In this document: positions 11,222-22,391 of the stretch, piece after piece
How positions within the stretch are numbered: position 1 is the stretch's first letter
How the letters are laid out: each line of letters begins with the position of its first letter
NCBI GenBank assembly: GCA_963555705.1
Contig: OY743187.1
Span: 8,446,133-8,510,132 of the forward strand
Direction of reading: 5' to 3'
Source: Ligustrum vulgare
Taxonomy: Eukaryota > Streptophyta > Magnoliopsida > Lamiales > Oleaceae
Length of the DNA: 64,000 nt
Made by a program: the position numbers and the translations under genes
The notes under the pieces: generated by a model
Seen by the model: the letters and a program-made list of their open reading frames with translations, nothing else
What the model was told of the DNA's origin: nothing
Databases searched by the model: none

Positions 11222-11975
11222 AATCTGTAAATCAGTGATAACAAATCAAATCAAATATTCACCAAATCTCAATTCATAAGCTATAAATCAATAACCACAA
11301 TTCACAAATCAAATCATATTTATTTATGCATAATTCCCAAATTAATTATAACAAATCAAAGTTTGGCCTCTCAATTTTTTCTAATTATAAAACTTACACA
11401 ACTACACTTATTCACTAACACAAACCACAGTTACACTGACTCTAAATACTCTACACAAATAACACAAGCTTCACATCATAAACATTACAAAAGTCAATTT
11501 TACTGTTAAAAATCTGAAAATTATAAAAAAAAACAAAAAAACAAAAAGAATGTAAAGCTTACCTTCACAGCGCAATGGAAGTCTAGCAAGCTGCGAGAGA
11601 GAGAGAGAGAGCTGAGATCAGCGATCGGCGGGATGGCGTCGGCCAGTGATTGCGTCACGCTGGCTGGCGGGCGGTGGCGGAATATGTAAGAACTAAGATG
11701 CTCTCACTCTCAAGCTCAGGTGCTCAGCAGGTAAGGTTAGGGTTAGGGTCAGATTCAATTTTTCTCAAATTTTGCTTGATTATGATTTCTGGTTGAGGCT
11801 TTGAGAGGAGTAGCAGCAGCAGCAGCGTCCCTTTGGGCTTGCTTGGGCTTGGGTAGTTGGGTTGGGTACTATTTTGGGTTTGGTCCAGGAAAAAAAAAAT
11901 TTACAGCAAGCCAGCGCGCTGGTGGCGTCAGGCGGATCGCCGTGATGCATCCGCCCTATAGTGCATCTGCCCCTG

Positions 11976-12842
11976 TGTCCGCGATGCTATTCTCGTTGAA
12001 CCAGCGACCGGTGGGTGTGTCGACGTGATGCATGCGGCTGCCAGCTAAGGAGTATTGGTGGTGATTGGTGAAAAGCTTCAGATCTAAAGGTGAAACCGTG
12101 GCGTGAAGGAGACAAGGTGAGCGGCTTATGCGTAGCCATGTAGGGTTTGTAATCTGTGATTGAATTATGTTAGATTTGTATTAATTTTTATTTTTTTTTG
12201 AAAGAAAAAGTGAGAATTTAGTGGGCACGTGCATTAGTAGGTCCCACTTTGTGTCTGCTAGTGCCCCTATGGGTGGGGGACCGTCCACCAATAACAAATA
12301 CCCATCCGCCACTTGGCGGATGAGTTCTATATCTGGTATATGAACACTAGATCGATTCTGGAAGAAGTTAATAGAACTATTTATGAAACTACATTTTCAT
12401 TCATTTTGATTGGAGGAATAACCTTAAGCCTCTACTTAATCCCCATTAGTTTCCACTCATTTTTCAATAGTGGTCAATTTTAATCAAACGTTGTAACAGT
12501 AAAATATTCTACACATAAATGATAAATTCAAGAATCTTCTCTCATTTTTAATCACATAATATTTTATATTGCACTATTCAAAAAAAATTGTCAAATAATA
12601 ACAATAAAACAGAGGAAAAAGTAGATCTGTCAAATAGAGGTCAAAATAATTGTTATGAATTTTTGTTAGTCAGAATTTGTGTTAGAGAATGTGGAACTAC
12701 CCTTACTTTTAAAGATCCAAATTAAAAAATAAGGTGAAACTTTAAAGTAGTAGTCATGTAATACTAATCTCGATGAGCTGTGTTGAGACTTATAATTCGA
12801 TATTGTAATATCCACTGATTTGTACTACAAAAGAAAGCTATT
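11976..12842. other. flanking DNA, no gene recognised
   Basis: GC-richer than its surroundings up to about 12330, then AT-rich. A perfect inverted repeat CATCCGCC-4 nt-GGCGGATG lies at 12302-12321. No coding region recognised. Confidence 0.35.
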
Positions 12843-13565
12843 TGATGTGTTCCGGACCCTCGACAATCGGAGTCATAGCAGACTTGACGGAAAAAGTTAA
12901 ATATTTAAGCCAAATAAAAGTGCAATTCAGTCAACCATGTCGGAATTAGATGCATAATATGTGTTTTTCGAGTAGAAATGAGCCACTAAGCAAAACTCAT
13001 GGGTAAAAGCCCTTGAACCGACTGATTTTATGGTCAAATTCCATCATTTAGGGTTTCAAAACAGCAAGTCAATTATGCAGACGGAAATTAGGGTTTTTGC
13101 GTATTTTTAGGTTAAATTTTGTTTTTAATTATTTGTTTGTCTATTTTAGAATTTTAGTCTAATTAGAATTCTATTTTGAGTAAATTAGCAACTAGAGTTT
13201 TATTTTGCTTATTTATACGCTTTTTCCATTCATTGTAATTCAGACTTCGATTTTGATATAAATAGTTTTTATTGAGGATTCAATAAAAGTTATAGGTGGA
13301 TTCCTATGTTTTTCGAACTTATCAAGAATATTTTTTTTGGCGTTCAAATATCGAACTTATCAAATATTTGCTAGAATATTTGTGACGTTCAAATCAGAGA
13401 CTTATCAAGGAGATTGGACAATTCCTTGTGGCGTTTCGAAAGTCGTGGTTCTTTATTCCGCATCGTCGAGCCACGCGTCGTGAATATCGGGTCATGATTC
13501 ATCCGTTCAACCACAACCTGAGTTCGGAACTTTCCAGCGTTTGTTCCGCGCTTCGAATCTCATCA
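12843..13565 (+). mobile_element. solo LTR, 723 bp, TSD CTATT
   Basis: It starts TGATGTGTTCCGG and ends CGAATCTCATCA, with the inverted tips TGATG/CATCA. The 5-bp repeat CTATT lies at 12838-12842 and 13566-13570. Inside are a TATA-like TTTATACG near 13209 and three spaced copies of AACTTATCAA or its variant (13317-13410). There are no internal genes, so it is a solo LTR. Confidence 0.75.
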
Positions 13566-13570
13566 CTATT

Positions 13571-14889
13571 CATATTTATTATACACATAACATGATATTC
13601 TCACTATCATTTATTTCGATCACATTTTGAAGTTAAGTAACGAAGATTGTAAAGTAGTTGATCTATCTAATCGATCACTTTGCTTGACTCCGAGAGAGTC
13701 TCATTTTGCAGTACCCACGAGATTCATACCTTTGAAATATCAGAGAATCCAAGTTACTCAAATTTAAAATAAGAAAATATAACACATCACGAGTTTTATG
13801 TCATTATAGTTAATAAAATTTGCACATGTTGTTCCCAAGCTACACCATTGAATCCACGTTCACTCTTTTCTAGCATTCAAATCTCCAATCTTTGTTTTTT
13901 TTCAAAGCACTTGCATCCTGTTGAGCAGAATTCATCAAAATATCTGTAAATTCGTGTTGGGTGGATTTGTGAATAGCGACGCCAAATATTGAAAGTTTGT
14001 AAATCCAAGCCGAAATTTGGACAGAGTAACGGTGAGGAAAAACACAAATAAGAAGAATAAGAGAAGAAGGGACAAAGCCGAGGCAAGAGTTGGACTCTTT
14101 GTCCTTAAGTCGAATTTGCCCCGCAACGGTGCCTACGGATAACGGCAATCGACTCCCAAGATACAACGGCTTCCACTTGTGTTTGAAGCACTTCAAAACA
14201 CAAGTACAACGAACCAACTGTAGGCTTATGTACTCCAAAGATGAAATGAAGAAAATCAAAATAACAAATGAAATGATTTGATTTTGGAGAGAAGTGAGGA
14301 TGTTGAGATGTTTTGCATATCAAAAAAGTGAGGAATAGGACATCCAAAGGGTCCTATATATAGACCATGAAAGGGTGTGGACGAAATGGTTTAAGGTCAA
14401 ACCATGCACCCTTTCCAAACAATGCACCTTTACGAAAATGTGTCTCCTGGCCGGACAACCGTGCGGCCGCACGGTCTTACTCAAAAATCCGAAAATAAAA
14501 TTGACGTGTGGTGGCACGGTTTACGAACCATGCGGCCGCACAGTCAAATATTTTGACCTTAGGGGGGCGCTGCCCCCTCGACCTGACCGGGCATGTCGAT
14601 CCCCGTTTGTGCGCCCCGAAGCGGCGAAGTGGCAAACAATTTTGCCTAAACAGATTGAGCCGAGCTTTTGAGTAGTGGCAAACAATTCTACTTGAATGCA
14701 CACAAATGAAATTACGACTTATTAACTTACCGAATTTGCTTCAAACTTAAAAAAGAAAGGTAGAAGGAAGAGATACGCGGAAAGTTGAAGAATGGTTGAA
14801 GCAAGAGTTGAAATATTTCTCCTTAAAACGATAATGCTCCGTATAGATGTTAATAGCTTTTAACTCTCGTCTCACAAGATACGACTGCG
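13571..14889 (-). repeat. LTR-like sequence on the minus strand, target of the LARD
   Basis: No protein domain is recognised. The minus strand carries a TATA-like TATATATA at 14355-14362. Two CG-rich palindromes lie upstream of it on that strand: a perfect one at 14458-14475 and a variant at 14527-14544. This matches the layout of the other LTRs here. The right part is interrupted by the element at 14895-23811 and seems to continue at 23817-24110, where another minus-strand TATA-like stretch occurs. I could not define the ends. Confidence 0.4.
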
Positions 14890-14894
14890 TCCCG

Positions 14895-16313
14895 TGATAA
14901 GTGTATTTTATACACTTATTTCTATCCTAAAAGTAGGATTTTATACGTTTGTTTTAGAATATTCGTTATTTATTTTGTGTTATTTGTTTACATTTCAGAA
15001 ATAATCCAAAGTCGAGAAGACAAAGGAATTGAAGCTAAAATTGAGCAATTGGATGTAAAAGGGGTCAAAGTGAGCAATTCAAGAATTGATGCAGTCAATC
15101 AAATAGCTAATTTGAAGAAAAAATCGAATTTGGAAGAAATCAGAAGTTCAGGGGTTAAATTACAACAATCAGAAGTTGGAGGACTTGCTGTGCAATTAAA
15201 AGACAGGGACCAAGTTGCAGAATTTAAAAGATAAAAATTGCAGCCGGAATTACAACCGTGCGGCCGCACGGTTGAACAAGGTGTGCGGTCGTACGGTCAA
15301 AAAATTCGGCGACTGAAGTTTACCTGCAGAGTCATGCGACCGCGTGTTTTTGAACCGTGCGGCCGCACGGTAGTCCCCGAATGGGCCGCAGCTTGGCTTT
15401 TTACGCGGAATTCAGCAATTTTCTCCTCCATTAACCTAATTCTCGGAAAAATCTATAAATACCAGACCTAAGGCACGAAATAAGGGTTCCCAATTCATTG
15501 AAGAGAGGCCAAAACGCTGTCGAAGTGCCGAGGGATCCATGCCACGCCAAGAACACAATTGAAGAACGAATATCAAGGGCATGAATAGGGTGACATCTAT
15601 CCATTCCTTTTGTGATTTATATTCAATTATGTATCTAGGCTAGATTTTCAATGTTAGAATTGTGATGAAGCATTTATTTCCAGATTTTATGTATTGATTA
15701 TCATTTAATTTCATAATTCATGGGTTTGAGCAATTGATTTATACTTTTTTATCATGCAATTACTTGATCACTAGTTGTATGAATTTAGGTAGTGATTTCT
15801 TAAGTTCGAAAGATTGAGATTTCATTAGACTTGTATCAATTGCCACAAAGTCCGATAGGGGATAGAAATATACCCCTATGCTTTGTGTTATCTGCTATAG
15901 TATTCACAAAACTTGTAATGCTTTTCTATACATTTAGATTCGTTATAGAAATATAGTCGGATTGTGTATAGAAATAGGTGTTGATTCTTGTCCGAAAGGG
16001 AGTCTTGACAATATTAGGAATATGGATTTTCAAAACCTCGTCAATTATTGTTAGATGTTTAAATTAATGCATATTTAATGGAATAAATGTGGATTCTCAA
16101 TTCTAGCATGTTTTTGTCATATTTTCTCTAAATCAAATTTTCTCGTTCTTTCTAGTTTAATTTTAATTTAAAATTTCCAAATCCTAAGCTTCTTTAGTTC
16201 CGGTTAAGGTAGTAATCTAAAATACAATTTAAAACAATCTCTGTGGGAACGATATTCGGACTTAAACTCCACTTTATTACTTGCGCGACCCGTGCACTTG
16301 CGGAGTGTCGTCA
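14895..16313 (+). repeat. 5' LTR of the LARD
   Basis: It starts TGATAAGTGTATTTTATAC and ends GTGTCGTCA. U3 carries perfect CG-rich palindromes at 15255-15272 and 15354-15371 and a variant at 15283-15297, upstream of a TATA box (15454-15460). The small open frame at 14977-15234 is repeated in the 3' LTR and is probably not a gene. Confidence 0.9.
15255..15460 (+). promoter_or_regulatory. LARD LTR promoter: CG palindromes and TATA box
   Basis: ACCGTGCGGCCGCACGGT, an 18-bp perfect palindrome, occurs twice, with a degenerate copy between. TATAAAT follows at 15454, and the leader of the element would start shortly after. The 3' LTR keeps both palindromes intact (22753-22770 and 22852-22869). Confidence 0.55.
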
Positions 16314-16319
16314 AGTTTT

Positions 16320-16337
16320 TGGCGCCGTTGCCGGGGA
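16320..16337 (+). other. primer binding site (tRNA-Asp type)
   Basis: TGGCGCCGTTGCCGGGGA lies six bases after the LTR end. It is complementary to the 3' end of tRNA-Asp, the primer known for Athila and some Tat elements. Confidence 0.85.
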
Positions 16338-16498
16338 TTGTAAGTTAAATTTATTTTTAGATTACTTTAACTAATTCGGACTTTTTACTTTTTTTTATTT
16401 TGTTTTTATTTTGTTACTTTGGATTATCCACCACAATTTTAAGCCTTCCTATGTTTGGTTTTTTTTCGAGGTATATTTGAATCTACCATTGGCTTGCA

Positions 16499-17263
16499 AT
16501 GAACGATTTCAACATGGACTATGAAGACATGTATGGAGAATATCCAGGTTGTGAATTTTGCTCCAAAATATATTGTAATGGACAGTGCTTGGATGCGAGC
16601 AATATTTGGGTCACACCAAAACTCTTAGTGTTTAAAGAATACTTGAAATGTCGACAACAAGCAATTGATACGTCGGATGCAAGTCACATGCTCTTTGATG
16701 AGTGTGTATCGAATGATTGGGACGAGGACATCGCTCTAGTGGGAGATGGTCCTCCACTGTGGAGTGAAAGGGTAATTTCAAAATACTATCAGAAGCTAGC
16801 CAAGATAGATGAAGGTGATATGGTGCTAGGAGACTCCATGTATTGGAGTGAATTTAAAAGGTGGGGATATAATCCACTCGAGAAAGTTCATAAGAAAGAC
16901 TCGCCAATGCCCGTGGAGTTTGACAAAAAACCCGCCATTGAATCCAAAGATGAGTCAACTATTGAAGAAACACTTGAAGATGATGAAAAATCAATCACAG
17001 TGGAGCTAAATAGAGATTTGGACATCAATGAGGAAGAAATCAACTTACATGGTTTTGACCTTGTCGATTGCCAAGTAATTGAGTTTGTAATTAAACCCGA
17101 TGAGAAGGTGGAAGTCTTCATAGTTGAATTTGAATTGGATGAGGACATGTTCTATATTATGGAGATGGGCAATTTCGAGTCTTGGAGATCAAATGAGGAG
17201 TGGAACAAATCCAAAAGAAAGAAGATGGGAAAGGCATCCAAAGCTTTCTTTAGGTGCCCTTGA
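16499..17263 (+). CDS. LARD-encoded 254-residue acidic protein of unknown function
   Basis: An open frame in the position where gag normally lies, about 160 bp after the PBS. The start chosen is the first ATG of the frame. The protein has a Cys cluster CX2CX4CX3C at residues 18-30 that could bind a metal, then a long acidic stretch rich in Glu and Asp from about residue 140, and a basic end (KSKRKKMGK). I see no gag, protease, RT or env motif. The stop is followed by the motif GCTTGTTGGGAGGCAACCC (about 17305-17325), which recurs after ORFs of Athila-related elements as I remember them. The frame is intact in an element whose LTRs are about 99 percent identical, which fits recent selection or simply recent copying. 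Function unknown. Confidence 0.55.
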   Translation: MNDFNMDYEDMYGEYPGCEFCSKIYCNGQCLDASNIWVTPKLLVFKEYLKCRQQAIDTSDASHMLFDECVSNDWDEDIALVGDGPPLWSERVISKYYQKLAKIDEGDMVLGDSMYWSEFKRWGYNPLEKVHKKDSPMPVEFDKKPAIESKDESTIEETLEDDEKSITVELNRDLDINEEEINLHGFDLVDCQVIEFVIKPDEKVEVFIVEFELDEDMFYIMEMGNFESWRSNEEWNKSKRKKMGKASKAFFRCP

Positions 17264-19782
17264 ATTAATTTCCATAAAGTCTAGCTCTAAACTTTAAATG
17301 AAGCGCTTGTTGGGAGGCAACCCAATTTTTCAAACCCTTTTCTTTATTTGTTTGTTTATTGCTTTTATTACTTTATAGTTGTTTACATGCTTGACAGTGC
17401 ATTTTAGGGGTACTAGTATGTTTAAAATGCATGCATTGAATTGTTATGTGTTTTAAGTAATTCTAGTGTTCCATTTTGCTTGTTTTATCACTTTTAATTT
17501 TAATTGCATTTTAATTTATTTTGTTGCTTTTTATCACAATCTTCTACTTGATCACCTAGCTTAGGACATGAACATATTGTTTAGAATTTGGTTGCATGCA
17601 TTTGAAAGCATTTAGGGGTTGAAAACGGGGTCCAAAACTCAGATTTTGAAAAATTTCAAGTCATTACCTTCAACACCGTGCGGTCGCACGGTTTGAAACT
17701 GGGCAGAACCGGCAGATTGTTTAATATGCATTCTTCTTTCATTTAAACCACTTCAAACCCGAAATTCCTCCCCCAAATCATCCCACATTGAGTCCCCAAT
17801 TGTTCCCCTAAGTTTGCACATCATTATAACTCAAAATCATACCTTGCATTGCATCAAAATCATCCAAAGGTAAGAATTTTTCACCAATTTCCAAGATTAT
17901 GCATAATTCTTGTGTTCTTCAAATTTTTGTGGAAATTGAATATTATGGATTGATAGTGATAGGCTTAGGATAGAACTTGGGGTATTGAATTGTGTTTATT
18001 AGGTGAAAATTTTTGGCTTAATTCAAGTCTCCAACTCTATGATTTTCATTGATTTCTTTATATGCATTCAAGGTGCTCGATAAAATGTTTCAATGAGGTT
18101 TTTATTGAGTTTTGGCAAATCTTTTTGGATGATCACCCTCACTACATGTTAAACATCATTTGTGCATCATCCATTCATTGTTTACAAAGATTTAAGGCAT
18201 AGAACTCAACCTGAACATCTTAGCACTACAAAGCACTTCATTGCAAGGCCATTGCAAGGCATCACAGCACCACTGCACCTGCTTTCAGCTTCACTGCACC
18301 TACTTTGTCACCTCTTTGCATGACCAAAATGAACTTCAAACTTACTGAATTTTTGATATGTTATAGACCAAGTTATATACTTTCATATGCCCGGGACATG
18401 TCTCGGAAAATTTTCACTTTTTCGAGGCGATGTCAAGGGCTGAAAATCAGGGGTCGACCACTTGTCAAAAATTTCGAAATTTTTTCTAAGTCCTAATTTG
18501 GGTGTGTTGTGTTATTTTCTTTAGTTCCTATGCGATAATTATGCTTCTAATGACCATTAATGTTTATTTGCAAGGAACACATCATCATGGGACAATGCAC
18601 GCCAAGCATGGAAAATGAAGTAAGGGGTCATTTCATCCAACAAACATTCAAGTCAAAGCTTCAAAAAATGGGAACACCAACTTTCCAAACCCGGGAAGTA
18701 CATTAACCCTCTTTGTTATTTCGTTGTTTATTTTCTTTATGTGTTTTGAATACATTGAAGACAATGTATGATTCTAGTTTGGGGGTGGGAATCTCATTCA
18801 TGTGCTTCATGTACACATTCATTCGATTTTGGGTAGAAAATTCAAAAAAATTGAAAAAAGTGGAAAAAATCAAAAATAAAATAAAATGAAAACTTAGAAA
18901 AATTTTGTTGACTTATTTATTGCTTATGACATAATTTGAATTGATTTCTGTGCTTTAGTTAGAAAATTGGGCAACATGTGAACTAAATTTTTCTTAACAT
19001 TCATCCATGTAAGACTTAAATCAAATTGGAGCACATAGCCAATTTCAAGCAATGACTTGTGTAAGGAGATGCTTGATATTTGTGGGGGTAAACTTGTGCA
19101 CTTTGAACATAGAACTGACTGTAAAATCCCAAACCTTTAGAAATTTAGATCCCGACCTGAAATGTAGAACCAAACTGTCAAGAAGCAGTTTAGGGGTGGG
19201 AAGGTTAGATTGAGTATGCATTGGTAGATTGAGGATTTGAACTTTTTAATTTTACATCTTTAGTGTAAGGGGCTTCAATCAACGAGTATAAACCATAAAA
19301 ACCAGCATAAAAACAGAAAAATGCTGAAGGTCTTATTCTACTCTTCAAATGCCTTTTTGACTCGAGCAAGTAAGTCTGAGGGGTTCTTTGGACCTGGTAC
19401 CCTAAAGCCAACTGGTTTGGGAGTTGCCGATCTGAAAGCTCGCTACAGGGGTCAACTAGAAAGCAAGTACGGAGAGTGGACTTACACATAAGACGTTAAA
19501 ACATCTTTAACTTTTTTGTTTATGCCTTTATGACTCGGGTAATTAAGTCTGAGGGGTTCTCTGAACCTGGTACCCTAAGCTCAACTGAGTTGGGAGCTGC
19601 CGACCTAAAGCTCGCTACAGGAGTCATATAGAAAGCAAGTATGAAAAGTATTGCACAAAGATGGTAAAAGACAAGGACATTAAAAGAAAAAGTCGTCCAT
19701 ATGAAAGAAAAATAGAATAAAATGGTATAAGCTTTGTTGGTTGAAATTCCTAACATGTTGTTAATTATTCTTGGTCTGTCGT
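17264..19782 (+). other. LARD non-coding internal region, left part
   Basis: There is no recognisable gene. A palindrome variant lies at 17675-17692. A second polypurine-like motif, CTAGTTTGGGGGTGGG, occurs near 18774 and resembles the true PPT at the 3' LTR. Two diverged direct repeats lie at 19351-19482 and 19522-19658. Confidence 0.6.
19351..19658 (+). repeat. two diverged direct repeats, offset about 171 bp
   Basis: Both copies contain AAGTCTGAGGGGTTC, then CCTGGTACCCTAA, a TTGGGAG(T/C)TGCCGA block and AGCTCGCTACAGG, ending near AGAAAGCAAGTA. Similarity is high in these blocks and low between them, a pattern expected for a conserved RNA or protein-binding structure more than for coding. 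Confidence 0.6.
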
Positions 19783-20289
19783 TGTGACGACCCGAATTCT
19801 CGACCATTCGAGTGCCACTAAAAGTGACTCATATCATATTATCGAGACTTAAATAGAAATGTAAAATTATTCAAAAGAATAATTAGAATCCCATAATTTT
19901 ATTTATGAATAAAAATAGAACATAATTTTCTTACATAAAGTTCAACATAATTATCTCATCAATCTTAACCACTTTTGCCACTTCCATGTTGACCGCCTCG
20001 AACCTTCAATTATCTGAAAATGGTAAATATCGTGGAGTGAGATTTATAAAATCTCAGTAAGTATACCAAACATAAATTTTCTTTTGAAAGCATATGGATC
20101 ATTTTCATCATAACATAGGATAGGATCGAAATACTCATAAACATAGGGAGACACAAGAATTTTACCGAACTTAAATGGCAAGAATTCTTATGTGTAGCGC
20201 TACTAAACTCCGGTCCCCTTAGCATAATCATAAACATATCATATGGAACCCATAACAATCTTGTGAGATTGATTTCATAGCAATGATCC

Positions 20290-20985
20290 AAACATTTTCA
20301 TAAAAACATAAGATATACTTACTTGTCATAAAAACATACTTACTTTTCATAAAAACATAAGGTGTATTTACCTTTCATAAAAACATACTTACTTTTCATA
20401 AAAATATAAGATATACTTACTTGTCATAAAAACATACTTACTTTTCATAAAAACATAAGGTGATACCTTTCATAAAAACATACTTACTTTTCATAAAAAC
20501 ATAAGGTATATTTACCTTTCATAAAAACATACTTACTTTTCATAAAAACATAAGATATACTTACATTTCATAACAACATACTTAATTTTCATAAAAACAT
20601 AAGATATACTTACATTTCATAACAACATACTTAATTTTCATAAAAACATAAGATATACTTACATTTCATAACAACATACTTAATTTTCATAAAAACATAA
20701 GATATAAGTACTTTTCATAAAAACATAAGGTGTATTTACCTTTCATAAAACATACTTACTTTTCATAAAAACATAAGATATATTTACTTGTCATAAAAAC
20801 ATACTTACTTTTCATAAAAACATAAGGTGTATTTACCTTTCATAAAAACATACTTACTTTTCATAAAAACATAAGATATACTTACTTGTCATAAAAACAT
20901 ACTTACTTTTCATAAAAACATAAGGTGTATTTACCTTTCATAAAAACATACTTACTTTTCATAAAAACATAATATATACTTACCT
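20290..20985. repeat. tandem array, about 49-bp unit
   Basis: Alternating blocks of TTTTCATAAAAACATAAG plus a short variable ATATACTTAC or GTGTATTTACC piece repeat with a period near 49 bp for about 14 units. It lies inside the solo LTR. There is no spacer pattern, so it is not a CRISPR array. Confidence 0.85.
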
Positions 20986-21214
20986 TTTAAAAGATTAAAA
21001 TGAAGTGTAGTAGTAAATGGACCAAAACTTTCTTGACCACCTTGAATTTCTCTTACTTGTGGATTTTGTCAAGAGATTGGAAATAAGTGTATATGTGTAG
21101 AGTTGTGTGTAAAAGAGATGGGTTTAAATAGATGTATAAAGTTGGCATATTGTAAACATAATCATTCAATTCTATTAATTTTAACACATCCTTTTCTTAA
21201 AGTAAAGCACCATT

Positions 21215-21590
21215 CATATACTTTTCCATATTTATACAAATATTATGCTCTTCATGATTACATATAATGGAGTCTTATCAACCATTCATATACTTTTCCA
21301 TATTTATACAAATATTATGCTCTTCATGATTACATATAATGGAATCTTATCAACCATTCATATACTTTTCCATATTTATACAAATATTATGCTCTTCATG
21401 ATTACATATAATGGAGTCTATAATTCATTCATATACTTTTCCATATTTATACAAATATTATGCTCTTCATGATTACATATAATGGAGTATATAATTCATT
21501 CATATACTTTTCCATATTTATACAAATATTATGCTCTTCATGATTACATATAATGGAGTATATAATTCATTCATATACTTTTCCATATTT
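21215..21590. repeat. tandem array, 71-72-bp unit
   Basis: Five full copies and one partial copy of a unit containing CATATACTTTTCCATATTTA and TATTATGCTCTTCATGATT. The period is 72 bp in the first copies and 71 bp in the later ones. Confidence 0.85.
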
Positions 21591-21922
21591 ATTAAATTAA
21601 GATTCTCATAATTATTATATATAATGGAACCTCTCATGCTTGCATATATTTTCTTAATTTCAATAATAAAAATAATTTTTGTATAAATAAATATTGGGAT
21701 AACATTGAATTAAGTACTTGGACTTAATATACTTTAAATCAAGAGAATGGAGATATTTTTAGAAATTCGGAATTTAATTTAAAATCGAACGATCTCGATT
21801 ATTTCTTGACTTGGCTATACGAATACGTCGTGGCGTTAACTTAATAAAAATGGGTGAAATAGTAGCGACACGATTTTCTATTAAAATAATTATTAATCGC
21901 GTAAAAATTCTTGGTCGCTACA

Positions 21923-22378
21923 GTCGTGCATACTTGTCTAGTCCTAACTGCCTTGTGTGGAAAAATGCAATTTATACATGTTTAGAAACCACCTCAATAG
22001 GAAAGACCTCGGGATATGAGAGAAAAGCAATAAGGTTGTGATCATCCATGAGAGGGTAAGGAAAATCAAAAGAAAATCATTGTTGACCACACGGGATTCG
22101 GGCTTACTCTTGCATAAAAAGTCACACATTGTCAAGTTTATTTTTGCATAAGTTTGCATCTGATTTTGGCTATTCACACACACACAATGAAGTTGAGCAT
22201 CGGATGAATGTAAATATTTTATGTTGTTCATATTTCTTTGTCTAAAGTGAATCGTCAATTTGGATTATTGAAGCGCATGGTAAATAAGTTGACAAAAGCA
22301 AAAACATAATTTTTATTTAAGTTGCCGTTTTACATTTATAGTTTAGTTTTATTTCGTTCGAGGACGAACAATAGTTCT
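21923..22378 (+). other. LARD non-coding internal region, right part
   Basis: This is the last internal segment of the LARD, between the nested solo LTR and the polypurine tract. It has no gene. The stretch 22140-22378 is closely similar to 30935-31166, the matching part of the related truncated element. Confidence 0.7.
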
Positions 22379-22391
22379 AGTTTGGGGGTGT
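22379..22391 (+). other. polypurine tract of the LARD
   Basis: TTTGGGGGTGT directly precedes the 3' LTR. It is the expected priming site for plus-strand DNA. The same motif precedes the related LTR at 31180. Confidence 0.8.

Larger units (their letters stand above)
6916..11975 (-). mobile_element. hAT transposon (TTF/ZMYM-like), 5.06 kb
   Basis: The left end CAGTGGCGAATCCAG (6916-6930) and the right end GTGCATCTGCCCCTG (11961-11975) are inverted partners matching at about 10 of 15 positions. They are flanked by TGTCCCCG (6908-6915) and TGTCCGCG (11976-11983), an 8-bp TSD with one mismatch. A broken hAT transposase lies inside on the minus strand. The mismatches in TIR and TSD and the broken gene show an old insertion. 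It also contains a solo LTR inserted later. Confidence 0.75.
19783..21922. mobile_element. nested solo LTR, 2.14 kb, TSD GTCGT
   Basis: It starts TGTGACGACCC and ends GGTCGCTACA, an imperfect inverted pair. GTCGT flanks it at 19778-19782 and 21923-21927. The inside has no genes but two tandem arrays (20290-20985 and 21215-21590). It is a solo LTR inserted into the LARD after the LARD itself arrived, or carried with it. Confidence 0.8.

Noticed and set aside
14090..14703. Several overlapping frames on both strands
   Set aside because: Short, overlapping, no domain; the region looks like an LTR.
14977..15234. Open frame repeated at 22547-22732
   Set aside because: It is part of the two LTR copies. 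Its start is not conserved between them, and LTRs seldom encode protein.
20290..20985. Regular repeats that could suggest a CRISPR-like array
   Set aside because: The units are contiguous tandem repeats with no unique spacers, in a plant LTR.
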